Source of the DNA: an uncultured Lachnospiraceae bacterium
GTDB lineage: Bacteria > Bacillota > Clostridia > Lachnospirales > Lachnospiraceae
Direction: 5' to 3'
NCBI GenBank assembly: GCA_910579425.1
Contig: CAJTVL010000141.1
Span: 1 to 6,581, forward strand
DNA: 6,581 bases
Of the stretch, positions 1 to 5,427 are shown one piece after another. Every line of letters starts with the position of its first letter. The stretch's first letter is position 1. The translations under genes were made by a program, and so were the position numbers. The notes below the pieces were generated by a model. The model saw only the letters and a list, made by a program, of their open reading frames with translations, was not told where the DNA came from and did not search any database.

Positions 1-142
1 TCATCCCATCATGCAGACATACCGCCTAGCCTCACCTGCCAAACTTCATGACAAACACCCCCTTTCGCTGTCATCCGCTAATAATACGAACCAGCCTTCA
101 AAAACGTTTCATTTCTCTTATCACCTACAGCCACCCCCGCAG

Positions 143-174
143 TCCGCAGAGGCAGGTTTATGCGCCTCTGCGGA
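143..174 (-). terminator. GC-rich hairpin after the 210-residue protein gene, possible terminator
   Basis: An 11-bp perfect inverted repeat (143-153 against 164-174) encloses a 10-base loop and begins 14 bases after the TAA of the gene at 189-821. The position fits a transcription terminator. There is no T-run after the stem on either strand, so it is not a canonical intrinsic terminator and may only protect the mRNA 3' end. Confidence 0.45.
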
Positions 175-188
175 ATAGGGTGTAAAGA

Positions 189-821
189 TTATATCTGTAT
201 ATCTAATGTGCTGCCCGAAGACGGTGCTTTTGTACCTGCTGCCAAGTCAGACTGTATCTGATGATAAGATACAGTTCCCTTTGCGTTTTCTCCATACTCT
301 TTTTTCAGGCGTGCCAGTTCATCATTATAGATAGATGTAAACACCCGCGCCCTTGCAAATTCTTCCTCTGTGCTTATGGCCTTCCAGTTCCTTGATTCGG
401 GATTGTAAGATAGCGTTTTATTCCCATTGTTATCCCAAAACATACAGGCTGCATTCATCTTTCCGCCTGTCTTTCTCATGCTTGATTCATAGATGGCCTT
501 CCTGTCCGGGGAAACGGTCTCTCCATGCTGCATACATAATTTCCTATATGCCGCATCATCCCGCTTCCCGGTGGCAAATTCCTTCTGTGCCAGCTCCTTT
601 ATTGCCGCCTCAAATTCTTCCTCCGACATTGCAGGCTTATCACGCTTCGTCATGATATTATCCCAATTCGGCTTCGTGAATTGAATATCAACCGGCTTGA
701 AACGCAGTGCAAAATTCCCATAATCACATTGAGCTAACGGATTATTGGAATTTTTCTTATTGCCGAACATCTGTTGTACCATGTTGGCATATTGTGAATA
801 ATTGTCTCTTGTTATCTGCAT
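189..821 (-). CDS. Hypothetical soluble protein, 210 residues, putative LytTR regulon member
   Basis: I do not recognise the family. The start is secure: ATG at 821-819 is preceded by a perfect AAGGAGG (836-830) with an 8-base spacer. No signal peptide or membrane segment is visible, so a cytoplasmic location is likely, unless it is exported by a route without a cleavable signal. The N-terminus (residues 1-30) is Asn- and Gln-rich. Two charged, probably helical stretches each begin with an S(T)EEEF motif (about 66-81 and 150-176). The C-terminus (190-205) is Ala/Gly/Ser/Thr-rich and ends in a hydrophobic LDIQI. Cysteines are at 32, 96 and 126. The gene stands alone after the LytTR/GHKL pair, and its upstream region carries the same direct repeats as the promoter of that pair. 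It may therefore be an output of that signalling system (inference). A hairpin follows the stop codon. The reading frame is real with high confidence; the function is unknown. Confidence 0.85.
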   Translation of the reverse strand: MQITRDNYSQYANMVQQMFGNKKNSNNPLAQCDYGNFALRFKPVDIQFTKPNWDNIMTKRDKPAMSEEEFEAAIKELAQKEFATGKRDDAAYRKLCMQHGETVSPDRKAIYESSMRKTGGKMNAACMFWDNNGNKTLSYNPESRNWKAISTEEEFARARVFTSIYNDELARLKKEYGENAKGTVSYHQIQSDLAAGTKAPSSGSTLDIQI

Positions 822-902
822 ATCACATACCTCCTTGATAAAAATTTTTTCTTTTTCTAAAGCTATCCCACCTCATAAAATCCATCGGCGGATTCACCCG
901 CA

Positions 903-908
903 TTTCAA
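903..908 (-). promoter_or_regulatory. Putative -35 element for the 210-residue protein gene
   Basis: On the minus strand TTGAAA lies 6 bases downstream of the direct repeat pair at 915-954. In the regulator promoter TTGATA lies 5 bases downstream of its own repeat pair. No good -10 is found at 16-18 bases; TGGATT (879-884, 18-base spacing) is the best and is poor. A weak core promoter would fit dependence on an activator, but this element is tentative. Confidence 0.35.
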
Positions 909-914
909 ACCACG

Positions 915-954
915 ATTGCACCAGGTGACTAAAAATTACACGAAATGACCATAA
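915..954 (-). promoter_or_regulatory. Direct repeat pair, probable LytTR regulator binding site upstream of the orphan gene
   Basis: Two abutting 20-base direct repeats, 915-934 and 935-954, match at 14 of 20 positions. The promoter-distal copy reads TTATGGTCATTTCGTGTAAT on the minus strand. It matches the distal copy in front of the LytTR regulator (2965-2984) at 17 of 20 positions. LytTR-domain regulators such as AgrA bind paired imperfect direct repeats about two helical turns apart, which fits this spacing. The pair lies in the 136-base gap between the kinase stop and the gene at 189-821, which also points to a regulatory role. The identity of the binding protein is inferred. Confidence 0.65.
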
Positions 955-957
955 AGT

Positions 958-2202
958 TTATAACATCACCACCGCCTGGAACTTTTCCGCATCGCAGGAA
1001 ACGGCAAAATCGCCCCCATATTTATCTGCCACCGCCTTCACATTCGACAGGCCGGTGCCTTCCGTGACCTGCACCTTTTCCACTACGGGGTTCCTTACGG
1101 AAAAGATCAGCTTCCCTCCCTCCTGCACCAGCTTGACATGGATGACGGCCTTCCTTCCCTGCCGCGCCGCCTTCACGCACTCATGGATGGCATTGTCCAG
1201 CAGGTTGGAGAGTAGGATCACCGTTTCCTCCTCATTCAGCCGCAGACCGCCCATGTCGCCCACCCGGAACGTCATGGACACGCCCTGCTCCCTTGCGGCG
1301 TGGAACTTCTGGTTCAGGACGGCGTCCACCACCGGATGGTTCGTGTTGACCGCCGCCATCTCCACCGATATGCTCTCCGTCAGCCGTTCCGCAAGCGCGG
1401 CGGCAGCCTGCGTGTCGCCTTTCTTCAACAACACCTGCATTGTCCTTATCTGGTTCTTGTAGTCATGCATCTTCCTCCCCTGCCGCTCATAGACCGCCTG
1501 CATATCCCGGTAATGGGAAAGCTGGCTCTCCTTCTTCTGGCCTGCCAGCGCGCTTTCCCGGAACAGCTCCTCTTTTTCAAGGATACCCTGCAACAGCTCT
1601 ATGACAAGGATGTTGATGAATATCAGCCCCACCGACAGAAAAAGGTATGCCGTCTGTACCTTTGCCTCTGCACTGTTACAGAAGAACATTAGCAGCATGG
1701 ATGCCACAGTGAGCAGCGGAATCATAGAAAATTTCAGCCACTCCTTACGGGAAAGTTCTCCATAATTGTTTTGTCCTTTCCATATTTTCCGGACTATGAA
1801 CACCAAACAGAGCCAGAGCATTTTTGAGGGCAGAAGCAGAAAAGTAAGCACCACGTTTGGGGAAATGGACATATTTTCTATCTGCAAGAAAAAAAGGTCT
1901 GTCAGAAACAGCAACGCATAATTCAGCCCGGAAAAGAAGATACGCTGTTTCCAGCCCGCTTCGTAAAACACTGTGCAGAATGTGATGGAAACAAGGATTA
2001 TCAGCATGACCTTGATTCCCATTAAATCAAAATGTCCTCCTAATAGCGCCACTACCATGTCAGCAAAATACAAAACAACATATCTCCACTTTCCCAGCCG
2101 CCCCACATCCGTTTTCTTCAAAAAGGTATCAAAGAAATATACGCTCCCCCATGCCTCTATCGCCATGATACAGAATGAAAGTACCCACAATGCCATGATC
2201 AC
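958..2202 (-). CDS. AgrC-like sensor histidine kinase (GHKL/HATPase_c_5 type), 414 residues
   Basis: This is a membrane sensor kinase that should phosphorylate the LytTR regulator encoded just upstream. The first ~205 residues hold about six hydrophobic segments (roughly 2-22, 41-58, 63-82, 88-106, 116-138, 158-176 and 184-204, some short). A linker helix follows. The phosphorylation motif RKMHDYKNQI has His246 as probable phosphoacceptor. The N box is NLLDNAIHEC (333-342) and the ATP-lid Gly motif is GTGLSNVKAV (382-391). There is no classical DxGxG box, which is normal for AgrC-type HPK10 kinases. The GTG start overlaps the regulator stop as GTGA. An in-frame ATG lies two codons later (2196), and AAGGGGG (2213-2207) sits 4 bases before the GTG and 10 before the ATG, so either start is possible. 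Agr-type kinases usually sense peptides, but no agrB, agrD or peptide gene is seen here, so the signal is unknown. The membrane half is clearly more AT-rich than the kinase half. Confidence 0.93.
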   Translation of the reverse strand: MIMALWVLSFCIMAIEAWGSVYFFDTFLKKTDVGRLGKWRYVVLYFADMVVALLGGHFDLMGIKVMLIILVSITFCTVFYEAGWKQRIFFSGLNYALLFLTDLFFLQIENMSISPNVVLTFLLLPSKMLWLCLVFIVRKIWKGQNNYGELSRKEWLKFSMIPLLTVASMLLMFFCNSAEAKVQTAYLFLSVGLIFINILVIELLQGILEKEELFRESALAGQKKESQLSHYRDMQAVYERQGRKMHDYKNQIRTMQVLLKKGDTQAAAALAERLTESISVEMAAVNTNHPVVDAVLNQKFHAAREQGVSMTFRVGDMGGLRLNEEETVILLSNLLDNAIHECVKAARQGRKAVIHVKLVQEGGKLIFSVRNPVVEKVQVTEGTGLSNVKAVADKYGGDFAVSCDAEKFQAVVML

Positions 2203-2882
2203 TCCGCCCCCTTAAACAATGTATACTGCCGCTTCACTTCCGGGTACCTGGACTTCGGCACTGATATCTCCTTCCCGGTGGTCAGAACCATGACATAGCT
2301 GCCGAGTTTCCCGATGTACCTCATGTTGATAAGGAAACTCTGGTGTATCCGCACGAAGCCCATCCCTGCCAGCTCCGCCTCCAGCTCATCCATCTTCTTG
2401 TAGATGCTGTATGTTTCCCCCGCCGTGTAGAACACGTTCTTGTGCCTGCTCGTCTCAATATAGATGATGTCATCCACCCGCAGGCGCACGGTTCCCTCCA
2501 CAAAGCCGAACTCCACCACCCGCTCCTCCCTTAGGATGTCATCCAGGCACTCCGGCAGAGTCTGTTCCAGGTCATCCTTTAAGAGGAACCGGCTGGCCTT
2601 CACCTTGTACCCGTCCAGCGCATAGTTCACATAGGCGGTCACCAGCACGATATGTACCTTCGGGCATTCCGCCTTGATCCTCCCCGCCGCCTCCAGCCCA
2701 TCCATGCCCTCCATGTTGATGTCAAGGAACACAATGCCGCATTCCCGCACATACCCCATATCCGCATAAAGCTCCGCGCCGGAGCCATATTCCTTTATTT
2801 CAAAATCATGCCCGCAGGCTTCCAGCAGCGCCTTAAGCGCGTCCCTGTCCTCCCTGCTGTCATCGCAGACCGCTATCTTCAT
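2199..2882 (-). CDS. LytTR-family response regulator (AgrA/LytR type), 227 residues
   Basis: This DNA-binding response regulator is the partner of the adjacent AgrC-like kinase. The receiver domain (1-118) shows the acidic pair Asp7-Asp8, probable phosphoacceptor Asp54 in FLDINM, Thr82 in VTAY and Lys102 in FLLKDD. Lys102 is usually followed by Pro, but here by Asp. The LytTR DNA-binding domain (about 125-225) contains the typical FVRIHQSFLINMRYI stretch (177-191, approximate) and a VPKSRYPEVK helix near the C-terminus. I chose ATG 2882 over an upstream in-frame GTG (2897). The ATG gives the family-typical MKIAVCDD start and has GAGGA at 2895-2891 with an 8-base spacer, while the GTG has no good binding site and would sit within a few bases of the predicted transcript start. 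The gene overlaps the kinase by four bases, so the two should be translationally coupled. The upstream promoter with repeat pair suggests positive autoregulation. Confidence 0.94.
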   Translation of the reverse strand: MKIAVCDDSREDRDALKALLEACGHDFEIKEYGSGAELYADMGYVRECGIVFLDINMEGMDGLEAAGRIKAECPKVHIVLVTAYVNYALDGYKVKASRFLLKDDLEQTLPECLDDILREERVVEFGFVEGTVRLRVDDIIYIETSRHKNVFYTAGETYSIYKKMDELEAELAGMGFVRIHQSFLINMRYIGKLGSYVMVLTTGKEISVPKSRYPEVKRQYTLFKGAE

Positions 2883-2890
2883 CCATATTT

Positions 2891-2895
2891 TCCTC
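2891..2895 (-). promoter_or_regulatory. Ribosome binding site that decides the LytTR regulator start
   Basis: GAGGA on the minus strand lies 8 bases before ATG 2882. It overlaps the alternative GTG codon at 2897-2895, which argues that the GTG is not the start. Confidence 0.7.
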
Positions 2896-2909
2896 ACTTT
2901 CCGTCATAA

Positions 2910-2939
2910 ATTATATCGGATTATGGGGCATCCTATCAA
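2910..2939 (-). promoter_or_regulatory. Promoter of the LytTR regulator/kinase operon
   Basis: On the minus strand a perfect -10 box TATAAT (2915-2910) stands 18 bases downstream of a near-consensus -35 box TTGATA (2939-2934). Transcription would start near 2903 and give a leader of about 20 bases that contains the ribosome binding site. The repeat pair at 2945-2984 ends 5 bases before the -35 box, a typical position for an activator that touches RNA polymerase. Confidence 0.7.
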
Positions 2940-2944
2940 ACGCC

Positions 2945-2984
2945 ATTGCACAAAACTTCCATAAATTGCACGAAACGACTATAA
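2945..2984 (-). promoter_or_regulatory. Direct repeat pair, probable LytTR autoregulation site
   Basis: Two abutting 20-base repeats, 2945-2964 and 2965-2984, match at 16 of 20 positions and share ATTGCAC and ATAA on the plus strand. On the minus strand the distal copy reads TTATAGTCGTTTCGTGCAAT. The pair sits directly upstream of the -35 box of the LytTR regulator operon. A second pair of the same design is found at 915-954. Paired direct repeats are the known target form for LytTR proteins such as AgrA; here the 20-base period is one base shorter than the 9+12 spacing of AgrA sites. Binding by the regulator encoded here is inferred. Confidence 0.7.
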
Positions 2985-3006
2985 ATCAATCTCAGAATAT
3001 CACAGG

Positions 3007-3029
3007 AATGGCTAAAGTTTTTCGCCATT
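3007..3029. repeat. Small imperfect inverted repeat upstream of the LytTR promoter
   Basis: AATGGC (3007-3012) and GCCATT (3024-3029) pair as a 6-bp stem. It continues, after one mismatch, with a 3-bp AAA/TTT stem. There is no T-run. It lies 22 bases upstream of the repeat pair at 2945-2984. It could be a protein operator or chance; no function is assigned. Confidence 0.3.
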
Positions 3030-3103
3030 CGTCCGATATAAGGGCGGCACAAACGCAAACCGCCGTGTAAGCATATTACCTCTGATTCCCCCGCTTTCCA
3101 ACA

Positions 3104-3131
3104 GGCAGACCGCCGCATATGGCGGTCTGCC
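3104..3131. repeat. Perfect 11-bp inverted repeat between the ABC operon and the LytTR operon
   Basis: GGCAGACCGCC (3104-3114) and GGCGGTCTGCC (3121-3131) form an 11-bp perfect palindrome with a 6-base GCATAT centre. It lies 41 bases after the ATPase stop codon, so a terminator for the transporter operon is the simplest reading. No T-run follows on the minus strand, so it may instead be an operator or a weak terminator. Confidence is high that the repeat exists and low for its role. Confidence 0.6.
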
Positions 3132-3172
3132 ATAGTACGGCGGTTAGCTTTTGTGTATTTACAATTAAAAAT

Positions 3173-3802
3173 TTAAGCCATATGAAGGCTGCCGCGTTTT
3201 AAGTTCAAAACGACATCCGCCTGTGCTGCCAGTTCATTTGAGTGGGTTACAACTATCACGCATTTATTCAGCTCATGTGCGCTTTCTTTCAATATGCCCG
3301 TAATTTCGCCCGCCGTGTCCCCGTCGAGGTTTCCTGTCGGTTCATCCGCTAAAATGACCGGGGTATCTGAGGCCAGGGCGCGGGCGATTGCCACACGCTG
3401 TTGCTGCCCTCCGGACAGTTTCATTACATTTCGTTTTGCTTCCTCGGCTGTCAGCCCAAGCCGCAGGAGCAGGGGCAGGACATCCTTTTTCGCTGTCAAT
3501 GCCACATTTTCCATTGGTGTCATATAGTCAATGAGGTTGTAGCTTTGAAATATCAATGAAACGTGGCTGCGTCTGTGACAGGCAAGCCCGCACTGTGAAA
3601 TATTTTCACCACTAAAGAGGATTTCACCTTTTTGCGGAATATCCAGCCCGCCGATCAGTGACAGCATAGTTGTCTTGCCGGAACCGGACGGTCCAAGAAC
3701 AGCATACATTTTCCCAACTTCAAATTCAGTATTTATGTCTGACAATATTGGCCTGCCTTTCTCATAGGCATAACATATCCCTTTCATTTCTAATACAGCC
3801 AT
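3173..3802 (-). CDS. ABC transporter ATP-binding protein, MacB/LolD family, Vex2-like, 209 residues
   Basis: This is the cytoplasmic ATPase that should power the permease encoded just upstream. All key motifs are intact. They are Walker A GPSGSGKTT (37-45), Q-loop LIFQSYNL (Gln86), signature LSGGQQQRVAIARAL (129-143), Walker B VILADEP (149-155, catalytic Glu154), D-loop GNLD (157-160) and the switch His187 in VVTHS. The protein is slightly shorter than the usual 220-230 residues and ends soon after the last strand. The stretch FQSYNLIDY and the LSGGQQQR to ADEPTGNLD region recall pneumococcal Vex2 (from memory, not aligned). The start ATG follows AAGGAGA (3818-3812) with a 9-base spacer, and the gene begins 20 bases after the permease stop, so the two form one operon. 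MacB-type ATPases work by mechanotransmission on their permease rather than by moving substrate through a channel. The substrate is unknown; a peptide or antimicrobial is possible. Confidence 0.95.
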   Translation of the reverse strand: MAVLEMKGICYAYEKGRPILSDINTEFEVGKMYAVLGPSGSGKTTMLSLIGGLDIPQKGEILFSGENISQCGLACHRRSHVSLIFQSYNLIDYMTPMENVALTAKKDVLPLLLRLGLTAEEAKRNVMKLSGGQQQRVAIARALASDTPVILADEPTGNLDGDTAGEITGILKESAHELNKCVIVVTHSNELAAQADVVLNLKRGSLHMA

Positions 3803-3822
3803 TTTCTATTTTCTCCTTTTCC

Positions 3823-5271
3823 TTAACTCATTTTTGACAAGATTTCACGGGGTTTCAGGCGCATTACCGACAACGAGGAAATTCCCACTGAAAGAATGAT
3901 AACGATAATGCCTATAAGATAGAGCTGCAGCATATTGTAAAAATCAATCGTAACGCTGATCTGCTCCGTGTCTGCCTCTGCCCCATCTACCGAAACTTCA
4001 GCGTCCGGGACAGTATCCTGACCAGATGGCATATCAGACAGGGCTGCATCATCTTTTATGCTGACCACCACATCCTCACTAAATCCATCCTTTTTTGTTA
4101 TGGTCACTCCCGCGGCCTGTTCCTCGCTTACCGAAATATTCTGCTGCATCAGTCCATTTGCAAGCCGCCCTGCCACCAAGTTGCTTGTAAAATAAGAGCA
4201 TCCAAAGGCGATTACCGCAATCATCAAAACCTCAGCAAGATACTGCCCGATAATCCTCATCTTTCCAATGCCAAGGGATAGGAACACACCTGTCTCGTGG
4301 ATACGGCTTCTTCCCCACATGGTGAGTATCAATGAAAGGATGACTGCGCTTACCAATGCAATCACCCATATTGTGGATGACACCAAAGCCTGCAGTTTCT
4401 GCAATGGTGCGGCGGCATCCAGATAAGTCTGGTTATCTGCCGCCACTTCAAAAGCCCGCCAGTCAATAGCAAATAAACCTTTCACTTCCGCCATAATGCT
4501 GTCAAGCTGTGCAGGATCATATACGGAAAATGCCACCTCGTAAAATCCCACCGGCATATCCCCAAATAAATCCTGTAAGGCGCTTGTGTCAATAAAAATC
4601 TGGTTTTCCAGTTTTTCATAAGTGACAATACTCGCATATGCTGGATCTGGCTTTCGGATTTCATAAATACCAATAATCTTAACTTTTGCCTCCTCATCGG
4701 CCTGTAAGGAAATGCTATCACCTATCTGCAGGCTGTTCTGGTCTGCCATATCCCTGCTGATAACCGCTGCATTACTTTCATTTCCCGTAATGTGTTTTCC
4801 TTCAGTCAGTTCCATTATTCCCGACTGAAAAAAGCTGTTATTTTCAGTTCCGGCGACAGTCCGGGCATATATCTTGTTATTAAGCTCCCCTTTCAAAGGA
4901 ACATTACCGGGAAAGATTGTAAGGTTTGTAGAAACAAGCGTCTGGGCTGATGCATCATATTTTTCAATGCCGCCTATTTCCATAATGGCATTAATCATAT
5001 CCCGTGTGACGGGAAGCTCCGTGTAAAGGTCAAGAGCGCCTTCCCCATCATCAACCCTCCTGAAATAAGGATTGCTTTCCGATAGTTCAACTGAAACATA
5101 GAATTCACCGCCTAAAGCCTCCCGCAGATTCTTTTGTGCCTCCTGCGATGCTTTTTGGGTAGAAAGCCCGGTCAATACAAAAGTTGACATGATAAGAAGA
5201 ATGAAAAAGAGCAGGATACTTTTCCCCTTTTTCCGTGCGACGTAGAGAAACGCCCGTTTGATAGTTCCCAT
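3823..5271 (-). CDS. ABC transporter permease, FtsX/MacB type with extracytoplasmic core domain, 482 residues
   Basis: This membrane subunit pairs with the downstream ATPase. A positive N-terminus (RAFLYVARKKGK) leads into TM1 (about 18-38). A large extracytoplasmic MacB-core-like domain (39-295) follows, then TM2 (298-318), TM3 (342-364) and TM4 (448-470). The RSRIHETGVFLSLG segment (321-334) is the cytoplasmic ExG coupling motif of FtsX-type permeases. The short tail LKPREILSK is also typical. The loop between TM3 and TM4 is unusually long (about 365-447) and acidic: 16 Asp/Glu against 3 Lys in 382-443. The start ATG has GGAGG (5283-5279) at a 7-base spacing. The 5' region carries tandem repeats that fit control by the neighbouring OmpR-type regulator. 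It resembles Vex1/Vex3 of pneumococcus in layout, but only one permease is present, so a homodimer or a partner elsewhere is implied. Confidence 0.92.
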   Translation of the reverse strand: MGTIKRAFLYVARKKGKSILLFFILLIMSTFVLTGLSTQKASQEAQKNLREALGGEFYVSVELSESNPYFRRVDDGEGALDLYTELPVTRDMINAIMEIGGIEKYDASAQTLVSTNLTIFPGNVPLKGELNNKIYARTVAGTENNSFFQSGIMELTEGKHITGNESNAAVISRDMADQNSLQIGDSISLQADEEAKVKIIGIYEIRKPDPAYASIVTYEKLENQIFIDTSALQDLFGDMPVGFYEVAFSVYDPAQLDSIMAEVKGLFAIDWRAFEVAADNQTYLDAAAPLQKLQALVSSTIWVIALVSAVILSLILTMWGRSRIHETGVFLSLGIGKMRIIGQYLAEVLMIAVIAFGCSYFTSNLVAGRLANGLMQQNISVSEEQAAGVTITKKDGFSEDVVVSIKDDAALSDMPSGQDTVPDAEVSVDGAEADTEQISVTIDFYNMLQLYLIGIIVIILSVGISSLSVMRLKPREILSKMS

Positions 5272-5314
5272 TTTGATACCTCCGTTTTCTGGTGTTATTC
5301 ATTCTGACGTTGAT

Positions 5315-5320
5315 ATCTTA
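5315..5320 (-). promoter_or_regulatory. Putative -10 box of the permease/ATPase operon
   Basis: TAAGAT on the minus strand (4 of 6 to consensus) would start transcription near 5308, giving a leader of about 37 bases. At a 17-base spacing the -35 position (5338-5343) reads ATACTG, which is poor and lies inside the direct repeats. This is what is expected when a bound activator replaces the -35 contact. Confidence 0.5.
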
Positions 5321-5329
5321 CACTCCCAA

Positions 5330-5362
5330 TATGGAACCAGTATGAAACGTATGTGAAATTGA
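5330..5362 (-). promoter_or_regulatory. Three tandem 11-bp repeats, probable OmpR-family regulator binding site
   Basis: Plus-strand units TATGGAACCAG (5330-5340), TATGAAACGTA (5341-5351) and TGTGAAATTGA (5352-5362) repeat at exactly 11 bases around a TRTGRAAY core. A fourth weak unit may follow at 5363-5373. Winged-helix regulators of the OmpR/PhoB family bind head-to-tail on 11-bp direct repeats. The site lies 10 bases upstream of the -10 box and overlaps the -35 position. The regulator whose end is seen at 6540-6581 is the natural candidate (inference). Confidence 0.65.
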
Positions 5363-5371
5363 AAAGAAATT

Positions 5372-5399
5372 AAAAAACTCCCCGGTCTGCCAGAGAGCT
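5372..5399 (-). terminator. Intrinsic terminator after the OmpR/VncS-type two-component operon
   Basis: On the minus strand a 10-bp stem (5399-5390 with 5385-5376, including G-T pairs) has a CAGA loop. It is followed by a six-base T-run (5377-5372) whose first two bases pair with the start of the stem. It lies 28 bases after the kinase stop. It separates the kinase unit from the transporter operon, so the transporter needs its own promoter. Confidence 0.8.
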
Positions 5400-5427
5400 T
5401 TTCCTATTCATGGTTTTCATTGAATTG

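Noticed and set aside
1..120. 21-codon frame on the minus strand (MTAKGGVCHEVWQVRLGGMSA)
   Set aside because: No ribosome binding site or promoter at good spacing; it is too short to support as a gene or signalling peptide.
1055..1692. Two long plus-strand frames opposite the AgrC-like kinase
   Set aside because: They are antisense shadows of a clear kinase gene, rich in Arg/Ser/Pro/His, with no ribosome binding site or family resemblance.
2936..3133. 65-codon frame on the minus strand in the intergenic region
   Set aside because: It starts inside the perfect inverted repeat, has no good ribosome binding site, runs through the LytTR-type repeats and ends at the -35 box. It resembles no protein known to me.
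5105..5302. 65-codon minus-strand frame overlapping the permease start
   Set aside because: It is out of frame with the permease, whose own start has GGAGG at good spacing, and the product is a basic low-similarity sequence.
5384..5393. CGGTCTGCCA-like string shared between the terminator at 5372-5399 and the palindrome at 3104-3131
   Set aside because: The match is about ten bases, the flanks differ and one structure has a T-run while the other has none, so chance is the best explanation.
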